64,000 nucleotides of DNA from NCBI GenBank assembly GCA_913063375.1, contig CAJXXR010000016.1, forward strand, positions 1-64,000, written 5' to 3'. The notes under the pieces are model-generated. The model was not told the origin of the DNA and made no database searches. It saw only the letters and a program-made list of their open reading frames with translations. Source of the DNA: an uncultured Flavobacteriales bacterium (GTDB lineage: Bacteria > Bacteroidota > Bacteroidia > Flavobacteriales > CAJXXR01). Of the stretch, positions 8,626 through 16,683 are shown piece by piece. A program made the translations under genes and the position numbers. Position 1 is the first letter of the stretch. Every line of letters begins with the position of its first letter.

Positions 8626-9060
8626 ATGAAGATTGCTATTGGTTCAGATCACGCGGGTGTAGAGTATAAATCGGAGATTATTAATTTTCTTAAAGAGAAG
8701 GGAATTGAAGTTGAAGACTTTGGTCCAGAAAACGGAGATAGTGTTGATTATCCTGACTTCGCTCATCCTGTTGCTTCCTCAATTGACAATGGTACTTTCA
8801 AATTGGGAATCCTTTTGTGCGGTAGCGGAAATGGAATAAACATGACAGCCAATAAATATCAAGGTGTTCGTTCTGCAATTTGCTGGGAAGAGGAGATAGC
8901 GGAAATGGCAAGGTTACATAACAATGCTAATATTTGTACTTTGCCTGCTAGATATGTTACTCTAGAAAAGGCTTTACGCATTGTAAATATATTTTTGAAT
9001 ACAGAATTTGAAGGAGGAAGACATGAAAATAGAGTGAATAAAATTGCTCGTTGCATGTAA
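8626..9060 (+). CDS. rpiB: Ribose-5-phosphate isomerase B
   Basis: Interconverts ribose 5-phosphate and ribulose 5-phosphate in the pentose phosphate pathway. The N-terminal GSDHAG (residues 6-11) and the catalytic Cys65 in LLCGSGNGI match the RpiB/LacAB fold. HNNANICTLPAR also fits the active-site region. Length 144 aa, normal for the family. It is monocistronic, with a clear promoter element and a terminator at 9081-9119. Confidence 0.95.
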   Translation: MKIAIGSDHAGVEYKSEIINFLKEKGIEVEDFGPENGDSVDYPDFAHPVASSIDNGTFKLGILLCGSGNGINMTANKYQGVRSAICWEEEIAEMARLHNNANICTLPARYVTLEKALRIVNIFLNTEFEGGRHENRVNKIARCM

Positions 9061-9080
9061 TTGCACCAAACATCTTATAT

Positions 9081-9119
9081 AAAAAAAGGGACTACTGCTA
9101 AGTAGTCCCTTTTTTTATT
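9081..9119. terminator. Bidirectional terminator
   Basis: AAAGGGACTACT and AGTAGTCCCTTT form a strong stem with A- and T-runs. It lies between rpiB (+) and mnmG (-). Confidence 0.85.
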
Positions 9120-9135
9120 TGTTCCACGTGGAACT
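9120..9135. promoter_or_regulatory. parS-like ParB-binding site (left of mnmG)
   Basis: TGTTCCACGTGGAACT matches 15 of 16 positions of the parS form TGTTCCACGTGGAACA, and its core is a perfect 14-bp palindrome. It lies at and just before the mnmG stop codon. Confidence 0.75.
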
Positions 9136-11002
9136 ATCTTCCCATATATACAAGTAAAACACTTATGTCAGCAGGAGATACTCCGCTTATTCTACTTGCT
9201 TGAGCAATGGTCTCAGGTCTGGATTCGCCAAGCTTACTCTTAGCTTCATTGGATAAGGAAGCAATTGTAGCGTAGTCGAACTGAGTGGGTATTCTGATGT
9301 TTTCTAGTTTTTGCAATTTTTTTGCATTCTCCTTTTCCCGCTCAATGTAACCACTGTATTTGATGTCTATTTCTACCTGTTCTATGGACTCCAAATCCTT
9401 TCCATTTGCCTCATAAAATTCTTGTAGAATTGGCAAGTGATCTAGAGCTAGAATCGTAATATGAGGTCTGCTGATAATTGCTTTCAGCTTATTTTTTTGT
9501 TTCAATTCTTTGGAACCAACCGATGCTAAAAGTGGATTTACCAATTCCGGTAGTGCAGATTTATCGGCAAGATATTTCTTGAACTTTTCGATATAGTTCA
9601 ACTTTTCTTCCAACCTTACTAGTCTATCTTCATTGGCTAGTCCCAATTCGTAGCCAAGCTTTGTAAGGCGTATGTCAGCATTATCTTGACGTAAAAGCAG
9701 CCGATATTCCGCTCTTGAAGTGAACATTCTATACGGCTCGTTTGTACCTTTAGTTACGAGGTCGTCAATTAATACTCCAATGTAAGCTTCGTTACGTTTT
9801 AAGATGAATGGGTCAACCCCATCGAGTTTTCTTTTGGCGTTTATACCAGCCATCAATCCTTGACAAGCCGCTTCTTCATATCCGGTGGTCCCGTTGATTT
9901 GTCCTGCGAAATATAAATTTTCAATCTGCTTAGTCTCTAAACTCAAACGTAGTTGAGTGGGAGGGAAGAAGTCATATTCTATAGCATAACCAGGTTTGAA
10001 TATTTTCACATTTTCAAATCCAGGAACCAATTTCAATGCTTGGTATTGTACGTTTTCTGGTAAGGAAGTAGAGAACCCATTTACATAGATCTCACAAGTA
10101 TCCCAACCTTCAGGCTCAATGAATAATTGGTGGCGTGTTCTTTCCTTAAATCGGGTAATTTTATCTTCAATTGAAGGGCAATACCTTGGTCCCAATCCTT
10201 TAATTCGTCCTGCGAACATTGGTGATTTTTCAAAGCCTTGTTCTAGCTTTTCGTGTACCTCAGGATTGGTATATGTGATATAGCAGCTTCTTTGTTTTTG
10301 TAAGTTTTCGGTGTTGGTATAGGAAAATTTTAAAGGGTTTTCATCACCAGGTTGTTCCTCCATTTTGGAGTAGTCAAGACTTCTCCCATCTACTCTTGGT
10401 GGCGTACCGGTTTTCATTCGCCCGCTTTCAAATCCAAGTGCCAATAATGCTTCTGTCAATCCAGTTGCATTTCGTTCTCCTGAGCGACCTCCTCCAAATT
10501 GTTTGTCCCCAATATGAATAGTCCCATTCAGGAATGTTCCATTGGTTAAGATGACAGATTTAGCCTTTATTTCAATGCCCATTTGTGTCTTTACGCCAAT
10601 AATTTTTCCGTCTTCAATAATCAGATCATTCACCATGTCCTGCCAGAAATCCAGATTTTCTGTACGTTCCAAAGCAAGTTTCCATGCTTCGGCAAAACGC
10701 ATACGGTCACTTTGAGCTCTTGGACTCCACATAGCAGGTCCCTTAGATCTGTTTAGTAATTTGAATTGGATCATGGTCTCATCCGTGATGATCCCAGACA
10801 ATCCTCCTAGGGCATCTATCTCTCGTACTATTTGACCTTTTGCTACGCCTCCCATTGCTGGGTTACAGGACATCTGAGCGATGGTCTGCATATTCATGGT
10901 GATAAGTAATGTTTTGGCACCCAATTTGGCTGCTGCATGTGCAGCTTCACAACCTGCATGGCCTCCACCTACTACAATAACATCATACGTTGTTTCAAAC
11001 AT
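9134..11002 (-). CDS. mnmG: tRNA uridine-5-carboxymethylaminomethyl modification enzyme MnmG (GidA)
   Basis: FAD-dependent enzyme that, with MnmE, modifies the wobble uridine (U34) of certain tRNAs. The N-terminal dinucleotide-binding motif is seen as VGGGHAGCEAA. The conserved block CNPAMGGVAKGQIVREIDAL follows, as does the GRSGERNATGL region. Length 622 aa, as expected. The C-terminal helical MnmE-binding part ends RISGVSPADISVLLVYMGR. MnmG is classically an origin-proximal gene, and here it is bracketed by two parS-like palindromes. ybeY lies upstream on the same strand and probably shares its transcript. Confidence 0.97.
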   Translation of the reverse strand: MFETTYDVIVVGGGHAGCEAAHAAAKLGAKTLLITMNMQTIAQMSCNPAMGGVAKGQIVREIDALGGLSGIITDETMIQFKLLNRSKGPAMWSPRAQSDRMRFAEAWKLALERTENLDFWQDMVNDLIIEDGKIIGVKTQMGIEIKAKSVILTNGTFLNGTIHIGDKQFGGGRSGERNATGLTEALLALGFESGRMKTGTPPRVDGRSLDYSKMEEQPGDENPLKFSYTNTENLQKQRSCYITYTNPEVHEKLEQGFEKSPMFAGRIKGLGPRYCPSIEDKITRFKERTRHQLFIEPEGWDTCEIYVNGFSTSLPENVQYQALKLVPGFENVKIFKPGYAIEYDFFPPTQLRLSLETKQIENLYFAGQINGTTGYEEAACQGLMAGINAKRKLDGVDPFILKRNEAYIGVLIDDLVTKGTNEPYRMFTSRAEYRLLLRQDNADIRLTKLGYELGLANEDRLVRLEEKLNYIEKFKKYLADKSALPELVNPLLASVGSKELKQKNKLKAIISRPHITILALDHLPILQEFYEANGKDLESIEQVEIDIKYSGYIEREKENAKKLQKLENIRIPTQFDYATIASLSNEAKSKLGESRPETIAQASRISGVSPADISVLLVYMGR

Positions 11003-11014
11003 AATTATCTGGCT

Positions 11015-11030
11015 AGTTCCACGTGGAACA
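11015..11030. promoter_or_regulatory. parS-like ParB-binding site (right of mnmG)
   Basis: AGTTCCACGTGGAACA has the same perfect 14-bp palindromic core as the site at 9120-9135 and matches 15 of 16 parS positions. It lies in the 29-bp gap between ybeY and mnmG. Confidence 0.75.
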
Positions 11031-11031
11031 A

Positions 11032-11463
11032 TTATTTTTTAGTTGATAACGTTAGTTTCTGCAGATAGTGATTTTCACGTTCTCTCATCTTTTCTGCTTC
11101 TACTTCCGACTTATCTTTATAACCACAAAGGTGCATTACACCATGAACCATTACCCTATGAAGCTCTTCTTCAAAACTAACTTCAAAAGTATTGGCGTTG
11201 TCTTTCACTCTGTCAATACTAATGAAAAGATCGGAAATGATAAGGTCATTTTCACAATAGTCGAAGGTGATAATATCGGTATAGTAATCATGGTTCAGAT
11301 GTTCGATATTTACCTTCAATAAATATTCATCATCGCAAAAAATAAAATTGAGTCCTCCCAATTCTTTGTCTTCCTCCTCAATAGAATCGTTCAACCATTG
11401 ACTAATGGCAGTAGGGTCTTTTAGGTCGAATTCTGTTTCGTAATGATAAATAATCTCTTCCAT
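11032..11463 (-). CDS. ybeY: Endoribonuclease YbeY (rRNA maturation)
   Basis: Metal-dependent RNase involved in 16S rRNA 3' processing and ribosome quality control. The signature is seen as HGVMHLCGYKD near the C-terminus, preceded by DIITFDYCE and the DLFISIDRV strand. Length 143 aa. The third metal-ligand histidine of the usual HGxxHLxGYDH motif is Asp here (GYKD); as I recall this is common in Bacteroidota homologues, so it need not mean loss of function. It is divergent from uvrC, and a minus-strand TATTTTTG element at 11481-11488 is its likely promoter. Confidence 0.92.
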   Translation of the reverse strand: MEEIIYHYETEFDLKDPTAISQWLNDSIEEEDKELGGLNFIFCDDEYLLKVNIEHLNHDYYTDIITFDYCENDLIISDLFISIDRVKDNANTFEVSFEEELHRVMVHGVMHLCGYKDKSEVEAEKMRERENHYLQKLTLSTKK

Positions 11464-11480
11464 GAATGTGATTTATCCTG

Positions 11481-11488
11481 CAAAAATA
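11481..11488 (-). promoter_or_regulatory. -7 element for ybeY-mnmG
   Basis: CAAAAATA reads TATTTTTG on the minus strand, 17 bp before the ybeY start. Confidence 0.5.
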
Positions 11489-11574
11489 CATAATCCTTTT
11501 GAAAGGGTATTTATTGATTACTTTAATTAGATGAATGGCACAATTATAAATGTAAAATTTACAGTTAGATGCTG

Positions 11575-11582
11575 TATATTTG
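11575..11582 (+). promoter_or_regulatory. -7 element for uvrC
   Basis: TATATTTG matches TAnnTTTG 19 bp before the ATG at 11602. This argues against translation from an upstream ATG at 11569, which would lie inside the promoter. Confidence 0.55.
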
Positions 11583-11601
11583 TCCAAATGGGTATTTAAT
11601 A

Positions 11602-13416
11602 ATGGCAGATTTTTCAGAAGATTTATTGCGTGCTGTAAAGGCATTACCACTTAAACCAGGAGTCTATTTATTCAAGGATAAAATGGATGAGGTAATCTAC
11701 GTGGGAATGTCCAAAAGTTTACGGAAAAGAGTTTCTTCCTATTTCCAAAAAACACATGATAGAACCAAAACAAAGCGATTAGTTTCTAGAGTTGTTTCAT
11801 TTGATTTTATAGTTGTAGAGACAGAAGCGGATGCGCTCTTATTGGAAAGTTCCCTTATTAAAAAGTATCGCCCCCGTTACAATGTTTTATTGAAAGATGA
11901 TAAATCATACCCATGGATTTGCATTAAGCGCGAACGTTTTCCAAGAGTGTTTACTACCCGTAGATTGGTGAAGGATGGATCAGAGTACTTTGGGCCTTAT
12001 GCATCAGGGAAAATGATGAAAACCATGTTGGAACTTATTCGTCAAATCTATCCCCTTAGGACTTGCAATTTGAATTTATCGGAAAGTTCTATTGAGCAAG
12101 GGAAGCATAAAGTTTGCCTTGAATACCATATTAAAAAATGTTTGGGCCCTTGCGAAGCACATCAATCCCAAGAGGGATATGATGAGGATATTCAAGCAAT
12201 CCGTCAAATACTGAAAGGGAATACTAAAGAGGTACTTGTTTTATTGGAAGATAAAATGAAAGGCTTAGCCACCAATTTGGAATTTGAGAAAGCTCAAATA
12301 TTAAAGGAAAAATGGGACCTACTCAAAAATTATCAAGTAAGATCTTCCGTAGTTAGTGCCATTGTAAATAGAGTGGATGTCTTTTCCATTATATCAGATG
12401 TAAAATATGCTTATGTAAACTTTTTTAAGATCATGAGTGGGGCCATAGTTCAATCCTATACTTCTGAAATAAAAAAGCAAATGGATGAACCTGATGAGGA
12501 ATTATTGAAACGTGCAATCATCGAATTGAAAGAACGATTCCATTCAGAATCTACGGAAATAATTACCAATATCCCTGTTGACATTGAAGGTCGAAATTGG
12601 CATTTTTCAGTTCCACAAAGAGGGGATCGAAAAAAACTAATTGAACTTTCTGAAAAGAATGCACGCTATCAAAGACTGGAGCGTTTGAAACAAATGTCCA
12701 TGGTGGATCCAGAAAGACATGGTAATCGTATCATGGAGCAGGTGAAGCACGATTTGAGAATGGATGTACTACCAGAACATATAGAATGTTTTGATAATTC
12801 CAATATACAAGGTACAAATCCCGTTGCTGCATGTGTGGTCTTCAAGAAAGCTAAACCTTCAAAAAAGGATTACCGTCACTTTAATATCAAAACGGTTGAA
12901 GGCCCTGATGATTATGCCAGTATGGAAGAGGTGGTTTATCGGCGTTATAAGCGTTTAAAAGAAGAAAACGAATCATTGCCTCAGTTGATTGTAATTGATG
13001 GGGGAAAGGGACAGTTGTCATCCGCATTAAAGGCGCTAGAGAAGCTAGACCTTAGGGGAACGATCTCAATAATAGGAATAGCTAAAAGGTTGGAGGAAAT
13101 TTATTTCCCAGGAGATCCATTACCGTTATATATCGACAAACGATCAGAAAGCTTGAAGTTAATTCAGCAACTTCGAAACGAGGCCCACAGATTTGGAATT
13201 ACGCACCATCGAAAGAAAAGAATTAATGCTGGGATCACATCGGAATTAGAAAATATAGAAGGAATTGGACCCGGGAGTATTCAAAAATTATTGTCGGAAT
13301 TTAGGTCAGTGAAAATTATCAAGGAAACAACAAGGGAAAAATTGGAACAGGTAGTAGGACTGGCAAAAGCAGCTCTAGTATTTGATTATTATAATAAGGA
13401 CAATGGAAAAGGTTAG
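11602..13416 (+). CDS. uvrC: Excinuclease ABC subunit C
   Basis: Makes the dual incisions in nucleotide excision repair together with UvrA and UvrB. An N-terminal GIY-YIG nuclease domain (GVYLF at 20-24, IYVG at 32-35) is followed by a UVR motif near residues 205-240. An RNase H-like endonuclease domain comes next (ECFDNSNIQG, VIDGGKGQL). A C-terminal helix-hairpin-helix closes the protein (IEGIGPGSIQKLL). Length 604 aa, normal. It overlaps the S4-domain gene by 14 bp, so the two are cotranscribed. Confidence 0.96.
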   Translation: MADFSEDLLRAVKALPLKPGVYLFKDKMDEVIYVGMSKSLRKRVSSYFQKTHDRTKTKRLVSRVVSFDFIVVETEADALLLESSLIKKYRPRYNVLLKDDKSYPWICIKRERFPRVFTTRRLVKDGSEYFGPYASGKMMKTMLELIRQIYPLRTCNLNLSESSIEQGKHKVCLEYHIKKCLGPCEAHQSQEGYDEDIQAIRQILKGNTKEVLVLLEDKMKGLATNLEFEKAQILKEKWDLLKNYQVRSSVVSAIVNRVDVFSIISDVKYAYVNFFKIMSGAIVQSYTSEIKKQMDEPDEELLKRAIIELKERFHSESTEIITNIPVDIEGRNWHFSVPQRGDRKKLIELSEKNARYQRLERLKQMSMVDPERHGNRIMEQVKHDLRMDVLPEHIECFDNSNIQGTNPVAACVVFKKAKPSKKDYRHFNIKTVEGPDDYASMEEVVYRRYKRLKEENESLPQLIVIDGGKGQLSSALKALEKLDLRGTISIIGIAKRLEEIYFPGDPLPLYIDKRSESLKLIQQLRNEAHRFGITHHRKKRINAGITSELENIEGIGPGSIQKLLSEFRSVKIIKETTREKLEQVVGLAKAALVFDYYNKDNGKG

Positions 13417-13843
13417 ATTAGATAAATGGTTGTGGTCTGTTCGTATATTTAAATCTCGAAGTATTGCTACCAAATTGTGTAAAGCAGGAAAGATAAAAGT
13501 GAATGGTAAAAATGCAAAACCATCTACTTTGGTAGCCGTAAATGATAAATTGGAGGTACTCAAAAATGGGATACGTCTACAAATAATGGTGGATGCTTTG
13601 ATCAGTAAAAGGGTAGGAGCACCAATCGCTAGAGAATGTTACCAAGATGTAACGCCTGAAGAAGAAAAGAATAAATTCAATGCAAAATTCTTGCGAGCCT
13701 ATCGCAATGAAATCAGAGATAAAGGGCTTGGGAGACCAACTAAAAAAGAAGGCCGTGATATATCTGAATTTAAGAAAGGGAAGGATTGGGATTCTTTCTT
13801 TGAAAGTTTAAATGATGATGAATTCGAAGAGGATATGTTTTAA
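13403..13843 (+). CDS. S4 domain RNA-binding protein (Hsp15-like)
   Basis: Cytoplasmic RNA-binding protein of the Hsp15/YlmH-like group, whose E. coli member rescues stalled 50S subunits. The S4 domain spans about residues 4-60, beginning VRLDKWLWSVRIFKSRS, with KAGKIKVNGK as the RNA-binding loop. The C-terminal tail is acidic and low in complexity (SLNDDEFEEDMF). The ATG at 13403 lies inside the end of uvrC; the reading frame opens earlier, but the S4 domain begins right after this ATG. The ribosome-rescue role is inferred from the family. Confidence 0.88.
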   Translation: MEKVRLDKWLWSVRIFKSRSIATKLCKAGKIKVNGKNAKPSTLVAVNDKLEVLKNGIRLQIMVDALISKRVGAPIARECYQDVTPEEEKNKFNAKFLRAYRNEIRDKGLGRPTKKEGRDISEFKKGKDWDSFFESLNDDEFEEDMF

Positions 13844-13907
13844 ATCACACAAACTGTGATTTTATAAGTCATATGTCCTGAACTTTTCTTGGAATTACTT
13901 ACTTTTA

Positions 13908-13915
13908 TATTTTTG
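13908..13915 (+). promoter_or_regulatory. -7 element for the serine hydrolase gene
   Basis: TATTTTTG matches TAnnTTTG, 24 bp before the ATG at 13940. Confidence 0.45.
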
Positions 13916-13939
13916 TATTTTTAACTCATAACAAGCACT

Positions 13940-15100
13940 ATGAAAATTGTTAAGAAGATTTTCTTTACTTTTCTCTCTATTATCTTTCTGTCTATTGTCG
14001 GTCTATATGCTACAGGCAATTCTTATCTTCTTAGAGGAATATGTTCAACCTATCTGATTGGGGAGAATTCAGCAACTATTACCGATAAAAAATATTTCAA
14101 CACTCGAACTGTTGAGGCCGGTGAATATATCCCATGGGATATTACAGATGCATATAAAGAGAAAACGTTAAGTCCAGAATTACGAAGTATGCTTGAAAAG
14201 CAAGAAAGTATTGCTTTCTTGGTTCTTCAAAGTGGAAAAGTTGATTATGAAGAGTATTGGGGAATTGGATCTGAAGATTCCCGTACCAATTCATTTTCAA
14301 TGGCAAAAACCATTGTTGGTATGTTGGCTGGAGCAGCCATGGTTGACAATAAAATTGACAACGTATTTCAACCTGTAACCGACTTTTTACCAGAATGGAA
14401 TGGCGCTAACCCTACCAATGGGAACCTTAATAGTTCAAGTTTACAGATAAGACATCTTCTTACAATGTCTGCAGGTTTGGAATGGGATGAAAGATATAGT
14501 AGCCCATTCTCTATTACCACTGAGGCCTATTATGGTGATCAACTTCAAGATTTAATCATGGGATTGGATTTAGCAGTTGAGCCTGGAACAGAGCATAACT
14601 ATCAAAGTTGTGCTACCCAATTATTAGCAATGGTAATTGAAAAAGCAACTGGAAAATCATTGAGTGAGTATGCTTCTGAGAAATTGTGGAAACCGCTTGG
14701 TGCAAAATTTGATGCCGAATGGCATTTGGATAAAGAAGGCGGAGATGAAATTGCTTTTTGTTGTTTCAATTCTAACGCAAGAGACTTTGCAAGATTTGGT
14801 CAGCTTTATTTGAATAAAGGAAAGTGGAATGGTAAACAAGTGATACCGGAACCTTATGTTGATATATCTATCGAAGCAAGTCCAACTGCAAGTTGGTATG
14901 GATACGGTTGGTGGCTTGTAAATCACAATGGACATGACGCATATTATATGCGTGGAATATTTGGTCAATATGTTTGTGTGATTCCAGACATGGATATTGT
15001 ATTTGTTCGCTTAGGACATAAGTATGGTGAAAAAAATGGCCATCATAGGGTTGATTTCCTGACATATCTCGAAGAAGTCATAGATATGTATCAGAAGTAA
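13940..15100 (+). CDS. Serine hydrolase, beta-lactamase/PBP-like fold (class C type)
   Basis: Member of the beta-lactamase-related family (COG1680-like), which includes esterases and D-aminopeptidases as well as lactamases. The N-terminal hydrophobic helix (about residues 7-25) is a signal or membrane anchor, placing the domain in the periplasm. The catalytic SxxK is seen at S120-M-A-K123, and the Tyr of the second motif is likely Y221 in HNYQSC. Length 386 aa. It is monocistronic. The true substrate cannot be predicted; antibiotic resistance should not be assumed. Confidence 0.85.
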   Translation: MKIVKKIFFTFLSIIFLSIVGLYATGNSYLLRGICSTYLIGENSATITDKKYFNTRTVEAGEYIPWDITDAYKEKTLSPELRSMLEKQESIAFLVLQSGKVDYEEYWGIGSEDSRTNSFSMAKTIVGMLAGAAMVDNKIDNVFQPVTDFLPEWNGANPTNGNLNSSSLQIRHLLTMSAGLEWDERYSSPFSITTEAYYGDQLQDLIMGLDLAVEPGTEHNYQSCATQLLAMVIEKATGKSLSEYASEKLWKPLGAKFDAEWHLDKEGGDEIAFCCFNSNARDFARFGQLYLNKGKWNGKQVIPEPYVDISIEASPTASWYGYGWWLVNHNGHDAYYMRGIFGQYVCVIPDMDIVFVRLGHKYGEKNGHHRVDFLTYLEEVIDMYQK

Positions 15101-15114
15101 AAGACAAAAGCATT

Positions 15115-15153
15115 AAAAAGCCTGAAAGAGCGAAATTCTTTCAGGCTTTTTTT
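15115..15153. terminator. Bidirectional terminator
   Basis: AAAAAGCCTGAAAGA and TCTTTCAGGCTTTTT form a 15-bp stem. It lies between the serine hydrolase gene and the end of the nos operon. Confidence 0.85.
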
Positions 15154-15200
15154 ATTTTTTAAAATGCTTGTCCTTTGGAGTTGAAAATTTCAACATTTTG

Positions 15201-15983
15201 TTAAAAATCTTTCCTTGAGGCTTTACGAACAATTCTAAGCAATGGAAATATTATCCATAGCATCAACATTGAGAAAGATGCAATAAGTCCAAAGATGGTT
15301 CCGAAAAAATCTTTAAATACGGCACCAGTATATCCCATTAATGCAGAAATATCCAATTTCAATAGAATTAGTATTCTAGAAAGATCAACAGGATTGAATA
15401 CCGTTGCAAAAAGAGAAAATTGATCTAGTGGGTAATCGTCAAAGACAAGGAGTGAAATCAAAAAGAGCCCATCGTAAATTACAGCCATAAATAGCCACAT
15501 TAAGATAGCGTACCCAAAGCCCTTAATTTTATTTTCATTGCTAAGAGCAATATTATATGCCAGAGCAACAAAAATGAATGTTAGAAAAGCGCCAACAAAT
15601 ATGAGCGTAATAAAATTGAGTATAATCGCTGAGTTCATAATCCCATAAAAAAGAAACGGAATTCCTAACCCTAGGACCAAACTAAGACTCAAGGAAACGG
15701 AGAGTCCAATGAATTGTCCTAAAAATATAGTGCTTCTTTTGACGGGTTGAGCCAAGAGTAATTCTGTAAATTCTTTGGAATTATAATAGTACATCACTCC
15801 AAATACAGTTCCTATTAGAGGCGTTAAAATGACTATTATATTCATAAGAGTAATAATGGCCTTATCCAAATTGTTGTTCAGGAAAAGCAATACAAAGCCT
15901 AATAGGAGATAGAATACAAAATAGGCGTAGCTCCATCTGCTTCGCATCAAGTCGTAAAAACTATATTTTAGTATCTTAATCAT
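15201..15983 (-). CDS. nosY: NosY, ABC transporter permease for N2O reductase maturation
   Basis: Inner-membrane permease that works with NosF and NosD in assembling the copper-sulfur CuZ site of NosZ. About six hydrophobic segments are visible across 260 residues (for example 20-36, 45-67, 92-115, 124-146 and 158-178, plus one near 235). KSFTELLLAQPV-like sequence (KEFTELLLAQPVKRS) is typical of ABC-2-type NosY permeases. It is the last gene of the operon and overlaps nosF by 8 bp. Confidence 0.9.
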   Translation of the reverse strand: MIKILKYSFYDLMRSRWSYAYFVFYLLLGFVLLFLNNNLDKAIITLMNIIVILTPLIGTVFGVMYYYNSKEFTELLLAQPVKRSTIFLGQFIGLSVSLSLSLVLGLGIPFLFYGIMNSAIILNFITLIFVGAFLTFIFVALAYNIALSNENKIKGFGYAILMWLFMAVIYDGLFLISLLVFDDYPLDQFSLFATVFNPVDLSRILILLKLDISALMGYTGAVFKDFFGTIFGLIASFSMLMLWIIFPLLRIVRKASRKDF

Positions 15984-16683
15984 ATTGTACGTTTAAAAGA
16001 GCTGCAATAGCATGTTCCAAGTCCTGTTCGTTGTAGGTCTCTTTTAATAATTTTACACTTCCCTTGAAGTAGATTTTTCCATCCAGTAGAAATACAATTT
16101 CGTCTGAAATTTCTTCCACGAATTGCATGATATGGGAAGTAATGAGTATGGTTTTCCCTTTTTCTTTGGCCTCCTTAATTAAGGATTTCAAATGGATTAG
16201 AGATAAAGGGTCTAATCCCGTTGTGGGTTCATCCAGAATCAAAATAGGATCGTCAAACATAAAGGTTAGAATAATATTGACTTTTTGACGGGTACCTCCA
16301 GAAAGGTTGGCCAACTTCTTATTCAGAAAGGGTTGTAGCTTAAATAGCTCAACTAAGTCCCCATCCCTGGTCTTACTATTCCTAATATTCTTGATCATTT
16401 CAATTACCTCAATTACCGATAGGTTACTGGGGAAATTGGCAATCTGCGGAAGGTAATTTATCTTTTGTCGATGTTCCCATTGTCCTTTTGTGGACTTTCC
16501 ATCGATTAAAATTTCTCCCTTATCAGGAACCACCATTCCTAGGATGCTTTTTATTAAAGTAGTTTTACCAGAACCATTTGGACCAAGAATCGCAAAAATA
16601 CCACTGTCTTTAATCGTAAGGTTTAGTTCTTTCAAGACAGGAACCTTACCAAATGTTTTATGTAGGTCTTTGATTTGAATCAT
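15976..16683 (-). CDS. nosF: NosF, ABC transporter ATPase for N2O reductase maturation
   Basis: ATPase subunit that powers the NosDFY complex. Walker A GPNGSGKT is at residues 34-41. The signature is LSGGTRQKV and Walker B is ILILDEPTTGLDP. Length 235 aa, short as usual for NosF. It overlaps nosD by 4 bp (ATGA) and nosY by 8 bp, which indicates translational coupling. Confidence 0.93.
   Translation of the reverse strand: MIQIKDLHKTFGKVPVLKELNLTIKDSGIFAILGPNGSGKTTLIKSILGMVVPDKGEILIDGKSTKGQWEHRQKINYLPQIANFPSNLSVIEVIEMIKNIRNSKTRDGDLVELFKLQPFLNKKLANLSGGTRQKVNIILTFMFDDPILILDEPTTGLDPLSLIHLKSLIKEAKEKGKTILITSHIMQFVEEISDEIVFLLDGKIYFKGSVKLLKETYNEQDLEHAIAALLNVQYD

Noticed and set aside
9120-11030. Palindromes around mnmG as transcription terminators or restriction-related sites
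   Set aside because: They lack a T-tract, have no loop and match parS too closely in sequence and length.
9060-11600. An origin of replication at the parS-like sites
   Set aside because: No dnaA gene, DnaA-box cluster or AT-rich unwinding stretch was seen; origin proximity is only inferred.
13940-15100. Antibiotic-resistance beta-lactamase
   Set aside because: Only the SxxK and a Tyr motif of the broad fold are present; this family is mostly esterases or peptidases of unknown substrate.
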